DNA of 64,000 bases, taken from Paracoccus isoporae (GTDB lineage: Bacteria > Pseudomonadota > Alphaproteobacteria > Rhodobacterales > Rhodobacteraceae). The DNA lies in the NCBI RefSeq assembly GCF_900101865.1, contig NZ_FNAH01000001.1, positions 434,001 through 498,000 of the forward strand. Reading direction: 5' to 3'. The translations under genes were made by a program, and so were the position numbers. Of the stretch, positions 25,512 through 33,577 are shown piece after piece (positions within the stretch are counted from its first letter, which is position 1; each line of letters opens with the position of its first letter). The notes beneath the pieces were generated by a model. That model ran no database searches, was not told the DNA's origin, and saw nothing but the letters and a program-made list of their open reading frames with translations.

Positions 25512-26480
25512 TTACTTGGCGCGGTAGGCGTCGATGATCGACTGCCCCTGCTCGCCGGTCGATTCCAGCCACTCATTCGTCATCTGCTCGCCGATTTCGG
25601 CCAGATCGGCGGCCAGTTGCTCGCCGGGTTCCGCGACGGTCATGCCGTTCTCGGCCAGCGTGTCGAGAAAACCCCCGCTCAGCGCCGCGGCTTCCTCGGA
25701 GCCCCGGCTCTGCGCGTTGGCGGCGGCGGTCGTGACGCAGTCCTGCTGCTCGGCCGGCAGCGCCTCGAAGGCGGCGGTGTTGGCAAAGACCGTGTTGCGC
25801 GGCAGCCAGGCCTTCACGTCGTAGAAATGGGACATGTCCTCCCAGGCCTTCTCATCCACCCCGGTCGAGCCGGAGGAGATCATCGCGGCCACCACCCCGG
25901 TCGCCAGCGCCTGTTTCAATTCCGCCGCCTCGACCTGCGTCGGCACCATGCCCGCCAGTTCCGCGACCCGCGCCGTGCTGGCGTTATAGGCGCGGAACTT
26001 GATCCCGGCCATGTCATCGACGGAGTTCACCTCCTGCGTGAAATACATCCCCTGCGCCGGCCACGGCACGGAGTAAAGCAGCGTCATCCCCTGCCCGGCC
26101 ATCAGATCGGCCAGCACCGGCTCCGCCGCCGCGCGCAGCTTCTCGGAAGCCTCGAAGGAGCTGGCCAGGAACGGGACCGAGTCGTAGCCATAGATCCCGT
26201 CCTCGTTGGCATGGGCCGACAGCAGCCGCTCGCCGATCTGCGCATCGCCGGTCTGGACGGCCCGCTTGATCTCGTCGCCCTTGAACAGCGACCCGTTGGG
26301 ATGAACGGTGATTTCAAGTTCGCCATTCGTGCATGCGCCGACCTCCTCGGCGAAGGCCACCGCATTCTCGGTGTGATAATTATGCGAGGGATAGGCGACG
26401 GGCATATCCCAGGTCTCAGCCTGGGCGGCACCGGCGGCCAGCGTCCCGGCGACGAGGAGAAGGGGAAATCTGGTGGTCAT
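25512..26480 (-). CDS. TRAP transporter periplasmic substrate-binding protein (DctP family)
   Basis: Predicted 322 residues. A signal peptide covers residues 1-21 (MTTRFPLLLVAGTLAAGAAQA). The mature part opens TWDMPVAYPSHNYHTENA, then NGSLFKGDEIKRAVQTGDAQIG, the family block GIKFRAYNASTARVAELAG, and MISSGSTGVDEKAWE. The arginine in KFRAYN is placed to bind a substrate carboxylate, as in other DctP proteins. It is followed by the fused DctQM gene after a strong hairpin. The substrate is unknown; the neighbouring racemase-like and amino-acid-dehydrogenase-like genes suggest an amino or hydroxy acid. Confidence 0.93.
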   Translation of the reverse strand: MTTRFPLLLVAGTLAAGAAQAETWDMPVAYPSHNYHTENAVAFAEEVGACTNGELEITVHPNGSLFKGDEIKRAVQTGDAQIGERLLSAHANEDGIYGYDSVPFLASSFEASEKLRAAAEPVLADLMAGQGMTLLYSVPWPAQGMYFTQEVNSVDDMAGIKFRAYNASTARVAELAGMVPTQVEAAELKQALATGVVAAMISSGSTGVDEKAWEDMSHFYDVKAWLPRNTVFANTAAFEALPAEQQDCVTTAAANAQSRGSEEAAALSGGFLDTLAENGMTVAEPGEQLAADLAEIGEQMTNEWLESTGEQGQSIIDAYRAK

Positions 26481-26612
26481 GTCGGTTACTCTCTGTTGGT
26501 GAGATCGGTTTTATTTGCGGTTCTCTTATGGCGAGATGACAGAATTCATATCACCGATCCCGCATTCGTGACCACCCCGCAGCAGGCAGCGCCCAACCCG
26601 GCGCGATGCGGC

Positions 26613-27902
26613 TCAACCCCGCCGAAACCGGGTTGGCGCGTAGGGTGACAGATCGACCGGGCCCGCCCGCCCGGCCAGCAGGTCCGCGACCAGCCGTGCC
26701 GTCATCGGCGCCGCGGCAAGACCTATATGGCCGTGTCCGAAGGCATGGATGATATCGGTTGCACCCGATGCCGGACCGATCACCGGCCGCCCGTCCGGGG
26801 TAGACGGGCGGTGCCCCATCCACCGCGACACCTGCGCCTCCGCCACGTCGTTCAGCGCAGGCCAGCTGCGCCGCAGATGCGCCAGCAGGATCTCGGCGCG
26901 CCGCCAGTCCGGCGCGGCGTGCGGTGATGCCAGCTCGACCTGCCCCGCGGCACGGAACCCGCCCTGCGTGACCACATTCGCCATGCGCCCTTCCTGCGGC
27001 ATCACCGGGCATTCTGGCCGGATCGGCGGATCCGCAATCTCGACGTGATAGCCGCGCTCGCTTTGCAGCGGGATGCGATCCCCCGCAGCGCGCGCCAGAT
27101 CGCGCGCCCCGATCCCGCAGGCGATCACGGCGCGGTCGCAGTCAAGTTCGTCGGCCCCGCAGCGCAGCGCACGCAGCTTGCCTTCCTCGACACGAAACCC
27201 CGTCACCGATGCGCGGCGCAGCACTGCGCCCTGCCGCCGCGCCCAGCCCAGCATGGCGGCGACATAGCCGCCGGGATCGGTGCAATGCGCGCCGTCAACC
27301 ACGCGGATCCCGAAGCGATAGTGCTGCGACAGCTCCGGCAGGCGCTCGCGCAGTTCCGCCTCCGACATCTCCGCGATCCTGACGTCAAGGCGTCGGCGCA
27401 GCGTCCAGGCCGGCGCCTCTGCCTCATAGGCGGCGCGGTCTGTAAAGACATGGATCAGACCGTCCTGCCGGATCAGATCGGGCCGGCCGATCCGCTCAGC
27501 GATCCCAAGATGCTGCCTCGGCGCCTCACCCAGCAGCGCAGCAAGCGCGCAAGCCGTGCGCTCGACATGCGCGGCGGACCGGCCCGCCATCACGAAGCGC
27601 CACACCCACGGCGCCAGCCGCGGCGCATCACGCCAGCGGATGGTCAGCGGGCCGGCTGGATCCAGCAAATATCCCGGCACCTTGCGCCAGATGCCGGGAT
27701 GCGACATCGGAATGACCGAGGCCGGGCTGATGAAGGCGCCATTGCCGAAACTGGCAGCCTGCCGCCCGCCCGGCGCGGCCGGGTCCAGCAACGTCACCCG
27801 ATGCCCGTCGGCCAGCAGGGCCAGGGCCGTGCTGGCACCGATGACTCCCGCCCCGATCACGGCCACATGAAGCGGCGCTGCCTGCGCCATGCTGCCCTGC
27901 AT
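26613..27902 (-). CDS. FAD-dependent oxidoreductase, D-amino-acid dehydrogenase (DadA)-like
   Basis: Predicted 429 residues from ATG at 27902. The N-terminal dinucleotide-binding motif is VAVIGAGVIGASTALALLADG with LLD at the end of beta-2. ASFGNGAFISPASVIPMSHPG is typical of DadA-type proteins, and the C-terminal FAD block has FGHGHIGLAAAPMTARLVADL. No signal peptide is seen. The family oxidises D-amino acids to 2-oxo acids. It lies 132 bp upstream of, and on the same strand as, the TRAP-BASS-racemase genes, so one catabolic unit is plausible. Starts at 27944 or 27890 are also possible. Confidence 0.85.
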   Translation of the reverse strand: MQGSMAQAAPLHVAVIGAGVIGASTALALLADGHRVTLLDPAAPGGRQAASFGNGAFISPASVIPMSHPGIWRKVPGYLLDPAGPLTIRWRDAPRLAPWVWRFVMAGRSAAHVERTACALAALLGEAPRQHLGIAERIGRPDLIRQDGLIHVFTDRAAYEAEAPAWTLRRRLDVRIAEMSEAELRERLPELSQHYRFGIRVVDGAHCTDPGGYVAAMLGWARRQGAVLRRASVTGFRVEEGKLRALRCGADELDCDRAVIACGIGARDLARAAGDRIPLQSERGYHVEIADPPIRPECPVMPQEGRMANVVTQGGFRAAGQVELASPHAAPDWRRAEILLAHLRRSWPALNDVAEAQVSRWMGHRPSTPDGRPVIGPASGATDIIHAFGHGHIGLAAAPMTARLVADLLAGRAGPVDLSPYAPTRFRRG

Positions 27903-28082
27903 GATGTTGGTCCCGGCACGCAAAACTCTTCGACCGCGAACCATAGCGCGCCAAACCGCGTCAGCAAGCGGGTTCGCGCCCGCACCGTGACACGTCCGAC
28001 GGCATGCGTGCGCAAACGCGTGGCATTCCCGGCACGGCCTGCGCTAGAAACACGTGAAACCAAGGCAGAGCAGGCGATATCC

Positions 28083-28424
28083 ATGACCGATCCAGACCCG
28101 ACCGATCCCGGCCGCAGCACCGGGCAGCGCGACCCGATGCGGGATCTTGTCACCGGCACGGATGTCGCGACGCTGCAGGATGCGTTGGCCAGATCGCTGG
28201 ATGAGCGGGATTCGCTCGCCGCCGAACTCGCGCAGCTCAGAACCGAGATGCGCGACCCCACGGCGGCAGACATTGCCATCGCGCAACTTTCCGCACGGGT
28301 CAGGGAGGTGGAAACCGAGCTTGCCGCGGTGCGGTCACGGCCAGTCCCGGCCGCAAAGCCCGGCAACACCGGCTCTGGGTTGCGACGCATCCTGGCCGGA
28401 TTGCTGGGCCGGCGCCGATCGTGA
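28083..28424 (+). CDS. Small coiled-coil protein of unknown function
   Basis: Predicted 113 residues. The N-terminal 30 residues are Asp/Pro/Thr-rich and disordered-looking. A heptad pattern typical of a coiled coil covers about residues 30-85 (DALARSLDERDSLAAELAQL and onward), and the C-terminus is basic (RRILAGLLGRRRS), possibly membrane- or nucleic-acid-facing. I do not recognise a family. Its stop overlaps the GTG start of the glycosyltransferase-like gene (GTGA, 28421-28424), implying coupled translation and a shared function. The ribosome binding site is weak. Confidence 0.65.
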   Translation: MTDPDPTDPGRSTGQRDPMRDLVTGTDVATLQDALARSLDERDSLAAELAQLRTEMRDPTAADIAIAQLSARVREVETELAAVRSRPVPAAKPGNTGSGLRRILAGLLGRRRS

Positions 28425-29923
28425 GCGAGGCCCCCTCGGACATGGTCGCGCAGGGGCTTCGGCGGGCGCAGGACCAATTGGCCGGCCGCGTCCCGCCCGC
28501 GACGCGACTGGCGCTGTTGCAGCGTGCGCAGATGCTCCAGCCGACGCTGGACGGCGCGCGCCAGATGGTCGGTCTCGCGCTTGACGCGGGGGATCCAGAA
28601 CGCGCCGCGCAGATCTTCGCCGGTCTGCCGCCGATGGTCTGGCGCGGCGATCACGCCAGCACGGGCTGGTTCGACCATGCACGGCAACGGCTCCTGCAAG
28701 CCGGGTTAGCGCCGCCCCGCCTGCCGGAGAGTTCCGACACGCTCGTCATTTCCTTCGCCTTCCCGCCCTTCGCCAATACCGCTGGAAACGTGATGGCGCG
28801 CCGGATCGAGACCGCCGGCGAACGGGTGGATGTCATATCCAACGACATGACCGGACGCGCCGGTCTGGACCTGTCGCTCTATGCGGCGATCCGTCCGCTG
28901 ATCGGGCGTCATCTGCTGGTCACGGCCGAGAACTGGCCCGCCCGCGCCACCGCGGCGCGCCAGTTTTCCGAGATAGTCGTCGAAGCCGTGCGCTCCGGCG
29001 CAACCGGCCGTCGCCATTACCGCGAGATCCGGTCCCGCGCAATGTGGGCGCAGTCGCATTTCGCCGCCGCGGCCCTTCTGGCCGCAGGTCTGGCGGATCG
29101 TTGGGTGGCGGAGTTTTCGGACCCGTGCCGGCTGGATCTGGACGGCAACCCCGCACAGGCCCCGGCCGATGAGGCATGGCTGGAACAGATGGGGATCAGC
29201 GCGCTGATCCGCGACCGCGGATACCCGGTCCCAACGGGAAAGCCGCTGATGTTCTGGGCGGAATATCTGCCCTTTTGCCTGGCCGAGCGGATTATCTTCA
29301 CCAACCCGGTCCAGCAGGCGCTGATGCTTTCGCAAGACGATCCGCAGGCGGTGCGCGACCGGGCCCGCGCCGTTTCGGAGATCTCGCCCCATCCGCAGCC
29401 GGGCCCGCTGCTTCTGTCACATCTGCCCGCAACCGCGCCGCCAGACCGGCTGTGCCGGGTCGGCTATTTCGGCCATGCCAATCCGCGGCGGGGGCTGGGC
29501 GAGCTGCTTCATGCGATGGCCGCGCTGCAGCCGGGAGTGGCACAGCGTCTCGTGCTGCATGTGTTCGGCACCCCCGATCCCGCGCTGCCCGAGCTGGTGG
29601 CCCGGCTGGGGCTGGGCCGGCAGGTGCGGATCAGCCCGCCGCTCGGCTATCTCGACGCCCTGGCGCGAATGCGCGAGATGCGCTGGCTGTTCCTCAACGA
29701 TACCGCGACGGCCGGCGCATTTGCCCGCAACCCCTATCTGCCATCGAAACTCTCCGACTATCTTTCCGCGGATCTGCCGCTGCTTGCGGTGGTGGAGCCG
29801 GACAGCCCGCTGGCCAACACGCCACTACCCGAGGGCTCGATCAAGGCCCCCGCGGGCGATATGCCCGCCCTTCAGGCGGCGCTGCAGACCATGCTTGCCG
29901 GGGCTGATGCAGACGCCATGTGA
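28421..29923 (+). CDS. Putative GT-B glycosyltransferase
   Basis: Predicted 500 residues from GTG at 28421. Residues about 1-100 look like helical repeats (LALLQRAQMLQPTLDGARQ). The rest resembles a GT-B fold: a mid-section with ISFAFPPFANTAGNVMARR, and a C-terminal half with VGYFGHANPRRGLGELLHAM, LVLHVFGTPDP, YLDALARMREMRWLFLNDT and YLPSKLSDYLSADLPLLAVV. The pattern PSKLSDYLSADLP is like the nucleotide-sugar-binding end of family GT4 enzymes. There is no signal peptide. Substrate and pathway are unknown; no other polysaccharide genes are adjacent. Both members of this two-gene unit deserve the label hypothetical. Confidence 0.7.
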   Translation: MSEAPSDMVAQGLRRAQDQLAGRVPPATRLALLQRAQMLQPTLDGARQMVGLALDAGDPERAAQIFAGLPPMVWRGDHASTGWFDHARQRLLQAGLAPPRLPESSDTLVISFAFPPFANTAGNVMARRIETAGERVDVISNDMTGRAGLDLSLYAAIRPLIGRHLLVTAENWPARATAARQFSEIVVEAVRSGATGRRHYREIRSRAMWAQSHFAAAALLAAGLADRWVAEFSDPCRLDLDGNPAQAPADEAWLEQMGISALIRDRGYPVPTGKPLMFWAEYLPFCLAERIIFTNPVQQALMLSQDDPQAVRDRARAVSEISPHPQPGPLLLSHLPATAPPDRLCRVGYFGHANPRRGLGELLHAMAALQPGVAQRLVLHVFGTPDPALPELVARLGLGRQVRISPPLGYLDALARMREMRWLFLNDTATAGAFARNPYLPSKLSDYLSADLPLLAVVEPDSPLANTPLPEGSIKAPAGDMPALQAALQTMLAGADADAM

Positions 29924-29967
29924 GGCAGCGGTGTCCGAGATCCTGCGCCCCGCGATATCGCTTCGGT

Positions 29968-31635
29968 TTAGTCCTCGCGCTTCGCCGCCAGCGCGGCCTC
30001 GCGCATCTGGCTGAGCGTCTGGCGCGGCGTCAGAGCCTCGGGCGAGATGTCCAGATCCAGCAGCGCCCCGGTTTTCGAGGCAAGCGCACGGTCAAAGGCG
30101 GCGCCGAAATCCGCCGTGTTGCCCACCCGCTCGGCATGGAACCCGAAGGCCCTGGCAAGCGCCACGAAGTCGGGATTGTCCATAGTCGTGCCCGACACGC
30201 GGCCGGGATAGTTCCGCTCCTGATGCGCGCGGATCGTGCCGTAGATCCCGTTATTGAGCAGCAGGATGATCGGCTGGGCATCAGCCTGTGCCGCGGTCGC
30301 CATCTCCTGCAGGTTCATCTGGAAATCGCCGTCACCCGCGAAGCAGACCACGCATCGTTCGGGAAAATTGACCTTCGCCGCGATGGCCGCGGGCAGGCCG
30401 TATCCCATCGCGCCGGACTGGGGCGCCAGCAGCCGCGCTTCTGCACCGAAGCGGAAGAACTTGTTCGGCCAGACGGTGAAATTGCCCGCCCCGTTGGTCA
30501 GGATCACATCGCCCGGCAGCACGTCGCGCAGATGCGCCATGACGGCCACCATATCAACGGGAGAGGGCTGGGCCGGCGCCTCGAAGGAGGCGTCATAGCC
30601 GGCCCGTCCCTGCGCCAGCCAGCCTGCCCATTTGTCCCGGACCGGCCGAATCGCACGGGCGAAATTATTCGGCCCGGACTGGATCGCGATGGCGGGCTGA
30701 TAGATTTTCCCGATCTCGGCATCCGATCCGTGCACATGGATGATCCGCTGCGCCGGCAGCGGCACAGATAGCAGCGAATAGGCATCGGTCGTCATCTCGC
30801 CAAAGCGGATATTCACCGCAAGGATCACATCGGCATCCGCCACCAGCTTGCGCACATGCGGCGGCATCCCCACCCCGGCCTCGCCGCAATAGACCGGCGC
30901 GTGATTGTCGAAGCAGTCGTGAAAACGGAAAGCCGCGACGACCGGGATCTGCGATTGCTCCGCGAAGTCCTGCATGGCCGCCCGCCCCGCCGCGCTCCAG
31001 TTGCAGCCGCCGATCAGGATCAGCGGTCGTTCGGCAGCCGCCAGAAGCCCGCGCGCCTCCTCCAGCATCTCCGGGTCGGGGGCGGGCTCGGCCGCGACGA
31101 TCGGGCCGGGCAGCGGTTCGGCGTCTGTGATGTCGGTCAGCATGTCCTCGGGCAGCGCCACCACGACCGGCCCCGGCCGCCCGGAGATGGCGGTGCGCCA
31201 GGCGCGGCCGACCAGTTCGGGGATGCGGTCGATCTCGTCGATCTCCACCGCCCATTTCGCCATCGACCCGAACACCGCCCTGTAATCGATTTCCTGGAAC
31301 GCTTCGCGCCCACGCATGTCGGTGCCGACCTGCCCGACAAAGACCAGCATCGGCGCGCTGTCCTGCATCGCCGTGTGGATCCCGATCGAGGCGTTGGTGA
31401 CGCCCGGCCCGCGCGTGACCAGACAGATGCCCGGCTGACCCGTCAGCTTGCCATGCGCCGCCGCCATGAACGCCGCCCCGCCTTCGTTCCGGCACAGCAC
31501 GAAATCCAGCCGCCCTGCGGTGTCGTGCAGCGCATCGAGCACCGCCAGATAGCTTTCGCCCGGAATCCCGAAGCTCTTCGTGGCGCCGAGCGCCATCAGG
31601 CAGTCCACCAGCAACTGTCCGCCATTGCGCGTCAT
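29968..31635 (-). CDS. Thiamine-diphosphate-dependent enzyme, acetolactate-synthase-like family
   Basis: Predicted 555 residues from ATG at 31635 (MTRNGGQLL), which has GGAAG before it. The catalytic Glu is in CRNEGGAAFMA (about residue 50). The central domain holds LILIGGCNWSAAG, and the C-terminal ThDP/Mg motif is CFAGDGDFQMN...ILLLNN. The family includes acetolactate synthase, benzoylformate decarboxylase, oxalyl-CoA decarboxylase and similar 2-oxo-acid enzymes; no regulatory subunit gene adjoins, so a biosynthetic IlvB role is unlikely. It lies downstream of the thiamine salvage genes thiD-tenA on the same strand, with a hairpin in the 175-bp gap. Confidence 0.88.
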   Translation of the reverse strand: MTRNGGQLLVDCLMALGATKSFGIPGESYLAVLDALHDTAGRLDFVLCRNEGGAAFMAAAHGKLTGQPGICLVTRGPGVTNASIGIHTAMQDSAPMLVFVGQVGTDMRGREAFQEIDYRAVFGSMAKWAVEIDEIDRIPELVGRAWRTAISGRPGPVVVALPEDMLTDITDAEPLPGPIVAAEPAPDPEMLEEARGLLAAAERPLILIGGCNWSAAGRAAMQDFAEQSQIPVVAAFRFHDCFDNHAPVYCGEAGVGMPPHVRKLVADADVILAVNIRFGEMTTDAYSLLSVPLPAQRIIHVHGSDAEIGKIYQPAIAIQSGPNNFARAIRPVRDKWAGWLAQGRAGYDASFEAPAQPSPVDMVAVMAHLRDVLPGDVILTNGAGNFTVWPNKFFRFGAEARLLAPQSGAMGYGLPAAIAAKVNFPERCVVCFAGDGDFQMNLQEMATAAQADAQPIILLLNNGIYGTIRAHQERNYPGRVSGTTMDNPDFVALARAFGFHAERVGNTADFGAAFDRALASKTGALLDLDISPEALTPRQTLSQMREAALAAKRED

Positions 31636-31756
31636 CTTCCAAAGCCCCCCTGCTGCGGCGTTGCTGCGCATCTTGCGGCGGAACGGCACCGGCATCCACC
31701 CCTGTCGCGGCTTGCGGGGGCCGGGACGGCAGCGGGGGCGCGGCGGGACGGGCCGT

Positions 31757-31786
31757 CCGGCTGCGGTTCAGATGTGCCGCAGCCGG
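31757..31786 (-). terminator. Hairpin downstream of tenA
   Basis: CCGGCTGCGG (31757-31766) and CCGCAGCCGG (31777-31786) form a perfect 10-bp stem with a 10-nt loop, 25 bp beyond the tenA stop and 120 bp before the ThDP-enzyme start. There is no clear T-run. It could end the thiD-tenA transcript or reduce readthrough into the next gene. Confidence 0.5.
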
Positions 31787-31810
31787 GCAATGCGGTCGCG
31801 CCGATCCGGG

Positions 31811-32518
31811 CTATTCCGCGATGGCCGGCATCCGTTTCGCGCTCGGCTCGGCATCCGGCGCAAGCCAGCCCCGCATATGATAGGCGCTGTCCCAGAAATG
31901 CCATTCATGCCAGCAGCTCCGGGCAAAGCTGCGCTGCATCCGCGCCCGCGTGGCGTCCGAGGAGGCGGCGGCCGTTCGGTCGATCAGCTCCAGCATCCGC
32001 TGGACGCCATCCGCGAAATCCTCGCTGGCATAGGTGTCGATCCAGGCCTGGTAGCGGTTGCCCGGCACGGCCTCGGCGGCAATTTTCTGTCCGACCTCGT
32101 GATAGATCCAGAAACAGGGCAGCAGCGCCGTCAACCCGACCGCGAAGTCATCGGTCGCCACCATGCGCAGCAGGAAGGAGACATAGTGATCGCAGGCCTC
32201 GGAGATCTCCGTCGCCTCGTATTCCTCGGCGCTGACCCCGAACTGGGCCATGTACTCGCCATGCAGCCCCCGCTCGACCGAGATCGCCTTGATCGCGGAC
32301 CCGGCAAGCTGCGCCACCGCATCCGCATCCGGCGCCTTGGCCGCCGCCATGGCAAGGGCACGGGCGAAGCCTTCGAGATAATGCGCATCCTGAACGATAT
32401 AGCCGCGAAACACCTCCTGCGGCAGGGTGCCTGCGGCCAGGTCGCGGTTGAACGGCATGTCGAGGATCTGCTGGCGAAGCTGCGCCGTGTCGCGCCGGAG
32501 TTGCTGGGTGAAGGACAT
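31811..32518 (-). CDS. tenA: TenA, aminopyrimidine aminohydrolase (thiamine salvage)
   Basis: Predicted 235 residues, all-helical TenA/thiaminase II fold. The nucleophile Cys is in LLPCFWIYHEVGQ, and the C-terminal catalytic Glu region is SFARSCWHEWHFWDSAY. The N-terminal active-site block is FRGYIVQDAHYLEGFARAL. TenA hydrolyses aminopyrimidine breakdown products of thiamine to HMP. It starts three bases after the thiD stop, so HMP can be passed to ThiD. Both are under the TPP riboswitch at 33395-33470. Confidence 0.95.
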   Translation of the reverse strand: MSFTQQLRRDTAQLRQQILDMPFNRDLAAGTLPQEVFRGYIVQDAHYLEGFARALAMAAAKAPDADAVAQLAGSAIKAISVERGLHGEYMAQFGVSAEEYEATEISEACDHYVSFLLRMVATDDFAVGLTALLPCFWIYHEVGQKIAAEAVPGNRYQAWIDTYASEDFADGVQRMLELIDRTAAASSDATRARMQRSFARSCWHEWHFWDSAYHMRGWLAPDAEPSAKRMPAIAE

Positions 32519-32521
32519 GGG

Positions 32522-33322
32522 TCAGATTCCTTTCTGGTTGTGAAAATGATGCACCGGGCCATGGCCGTGCCCGACGGACAGGGCGCCGGCCGCTGCAATG
32601 GCGTCGGTGGTGTAGCGCTTGGCCCGCTCCACCGCGCGCGGAACGGTCAGGCCGAGGGCAAGCTGCGTCGCCAGCGCCGCGGACAGGGTGCAGCCGGTGC
32701 CATGCGTGTTCTTCGATACGACCCGCGTCGCCGCGAACCAGCGGGCGCGGCCGTCGCCGACCAGCAGATCGGGGCTGTCCCCGCCGGGCAGATGCCCGCC
32801 CTTCAGCAGCACGTGGCGCGGGCCGAGCGCCAGCAGCGCCTGCGCCTGTTCCGCCATGTCGTCGGTGGTCTTCGCCTCGCGGCGGCCCAGCAGATCGGCG
32901 GCTTCGGGCAGGTTGGGCGTGATGATCGTGGCGCGCGGCAGCAGATGGCCGCACAGCGCCGAGACCGCGGATTCATCCAAGAGCCGCGCACCGCTTTTCG
33001 CCACCATCACCGGATCGAGGACCACCGGGCAGCGCAGCCCCTCCAACCCCTGCGCAACGGCGGCGATCACCTCTGCCGTGCCCAGCATCCCGATCTTCAC
33101 CGCGTCGATGCGGATATCGTCGCGGATCGCCCTGATCTGGGCCAGCACCATGTCGGGCCGCGTGATCTGGACTTGCGTGACCGCGCGGGTGTTCTGCGCG
33201 GTCAGTGCCGCGATCACCGACATGGCATAGCCGCCATTGGCCGAGATGGCCTTGATGTCGGCCTGAATGCCGGCACCGCCACAGCAATCGGATCCGGCAA
33301 TGCTGAGGATGTTGGGGATCAT
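32522..33322 (-). CDS. thiD: ThiD, hydroxymethylpyrimidine/phosphomethylpyrimidine kinase
   Basis: Predicted 266 residues from ATG at 33322 (MIPNILSIAGSD), with GAGAGGCGG before it. Ribokinase-fold motifs are GSDCCGGAGIQADIKA, DPVMVAKSG, TPNLPEA, VLLKGGHL and the anion hole HGTGCTLSAALA. It phosphorylates HMP twice to HMP-PP for thiamine phosphate synthesis. It is the first gene after the TPP riboswitch. The frame is open to 33388, but that extension lies in the leader. Confidence 0.96.
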   Translation of the reverse strand: MIPNILSIAGSDCCGGAGIQADIKAISANGGYAMSVIAALTAQNTRAVTQVQITRPDMVLAQIRAIRDDIRIDAVKIGMLGTAEVIAAVAQGLEGLRCPVVLDPVMVAKSGARLLDESAVSALCGHLLPRATIITPNLPEAADLLGRREAKTTDDMAEQAQALLALGPRHVLLKGGHLPGGDSPDLLVGDGRARWFAATRVVSKNTHGTGCTLSAALATQLALGLTVPRAVERAKRYTTDAIAAAGALSVGHGHGPVHHFHNQKGI

Positions 33323-33374
33323 GGCCGCCTCTCTCGCCGGACGAGGAGGATCGGACGAGCAAGTTCCCAAGCAG

Positions 33375-33400
33375 AAGGGAGGCCCCACCCGCGCCTCCCT
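33375..33400 (-). promoter_or_regulatory. Expression-platform hairpin of the TPP riboswitch
   Basis: GGGAGGC (33377-33383) and GCCTCCC (33393-33399) pair around a 9-nt loop, directly after the aptamer on the minus strand. It abuts the 3' strand of the aptamer, so ligand binding could switch it. Only short T stretches follow, so termination may be Rho-dependent or control may be at another level. Confidence 0.5.
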
Positions 33401-33470
33401 CCGCCAGCATTATCTGGTTCAGGTTCAAAGGGTGCATCTCAGCCCGGTCATCCCGGGCGCCCCCGTCGCG
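33395..33470 (-). promoter_or_regulatory. TPP (thiamine pyrophosphate) riboswitch
   Basis: On the minus strand, the conserved THI-box segments occur in order: CGGGCTGAGATG (pyrimidine-sensing helix), ACCCTTTGAACCTGA, CCAGATAATGCTGGCG (pyrophosphate-sensing helix). The short variable helix GCCCGGGATGACCGGGC lies where expected. It is about 75 nt upstream of thiD and should repress thiD-tenA when TPP is abundant. Confidence 0.93.
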
Positions 33471-33577
33471 TGAGGACAGGCGTGGCACGCAAGGCGCGGC
33501 CAGTCAAGCCCGCACTCCGCGACGGCACTGTGCCTCACGCCGCCGCAGGCCGTCCCGCCGCGTGGTGCGGAACGCCG

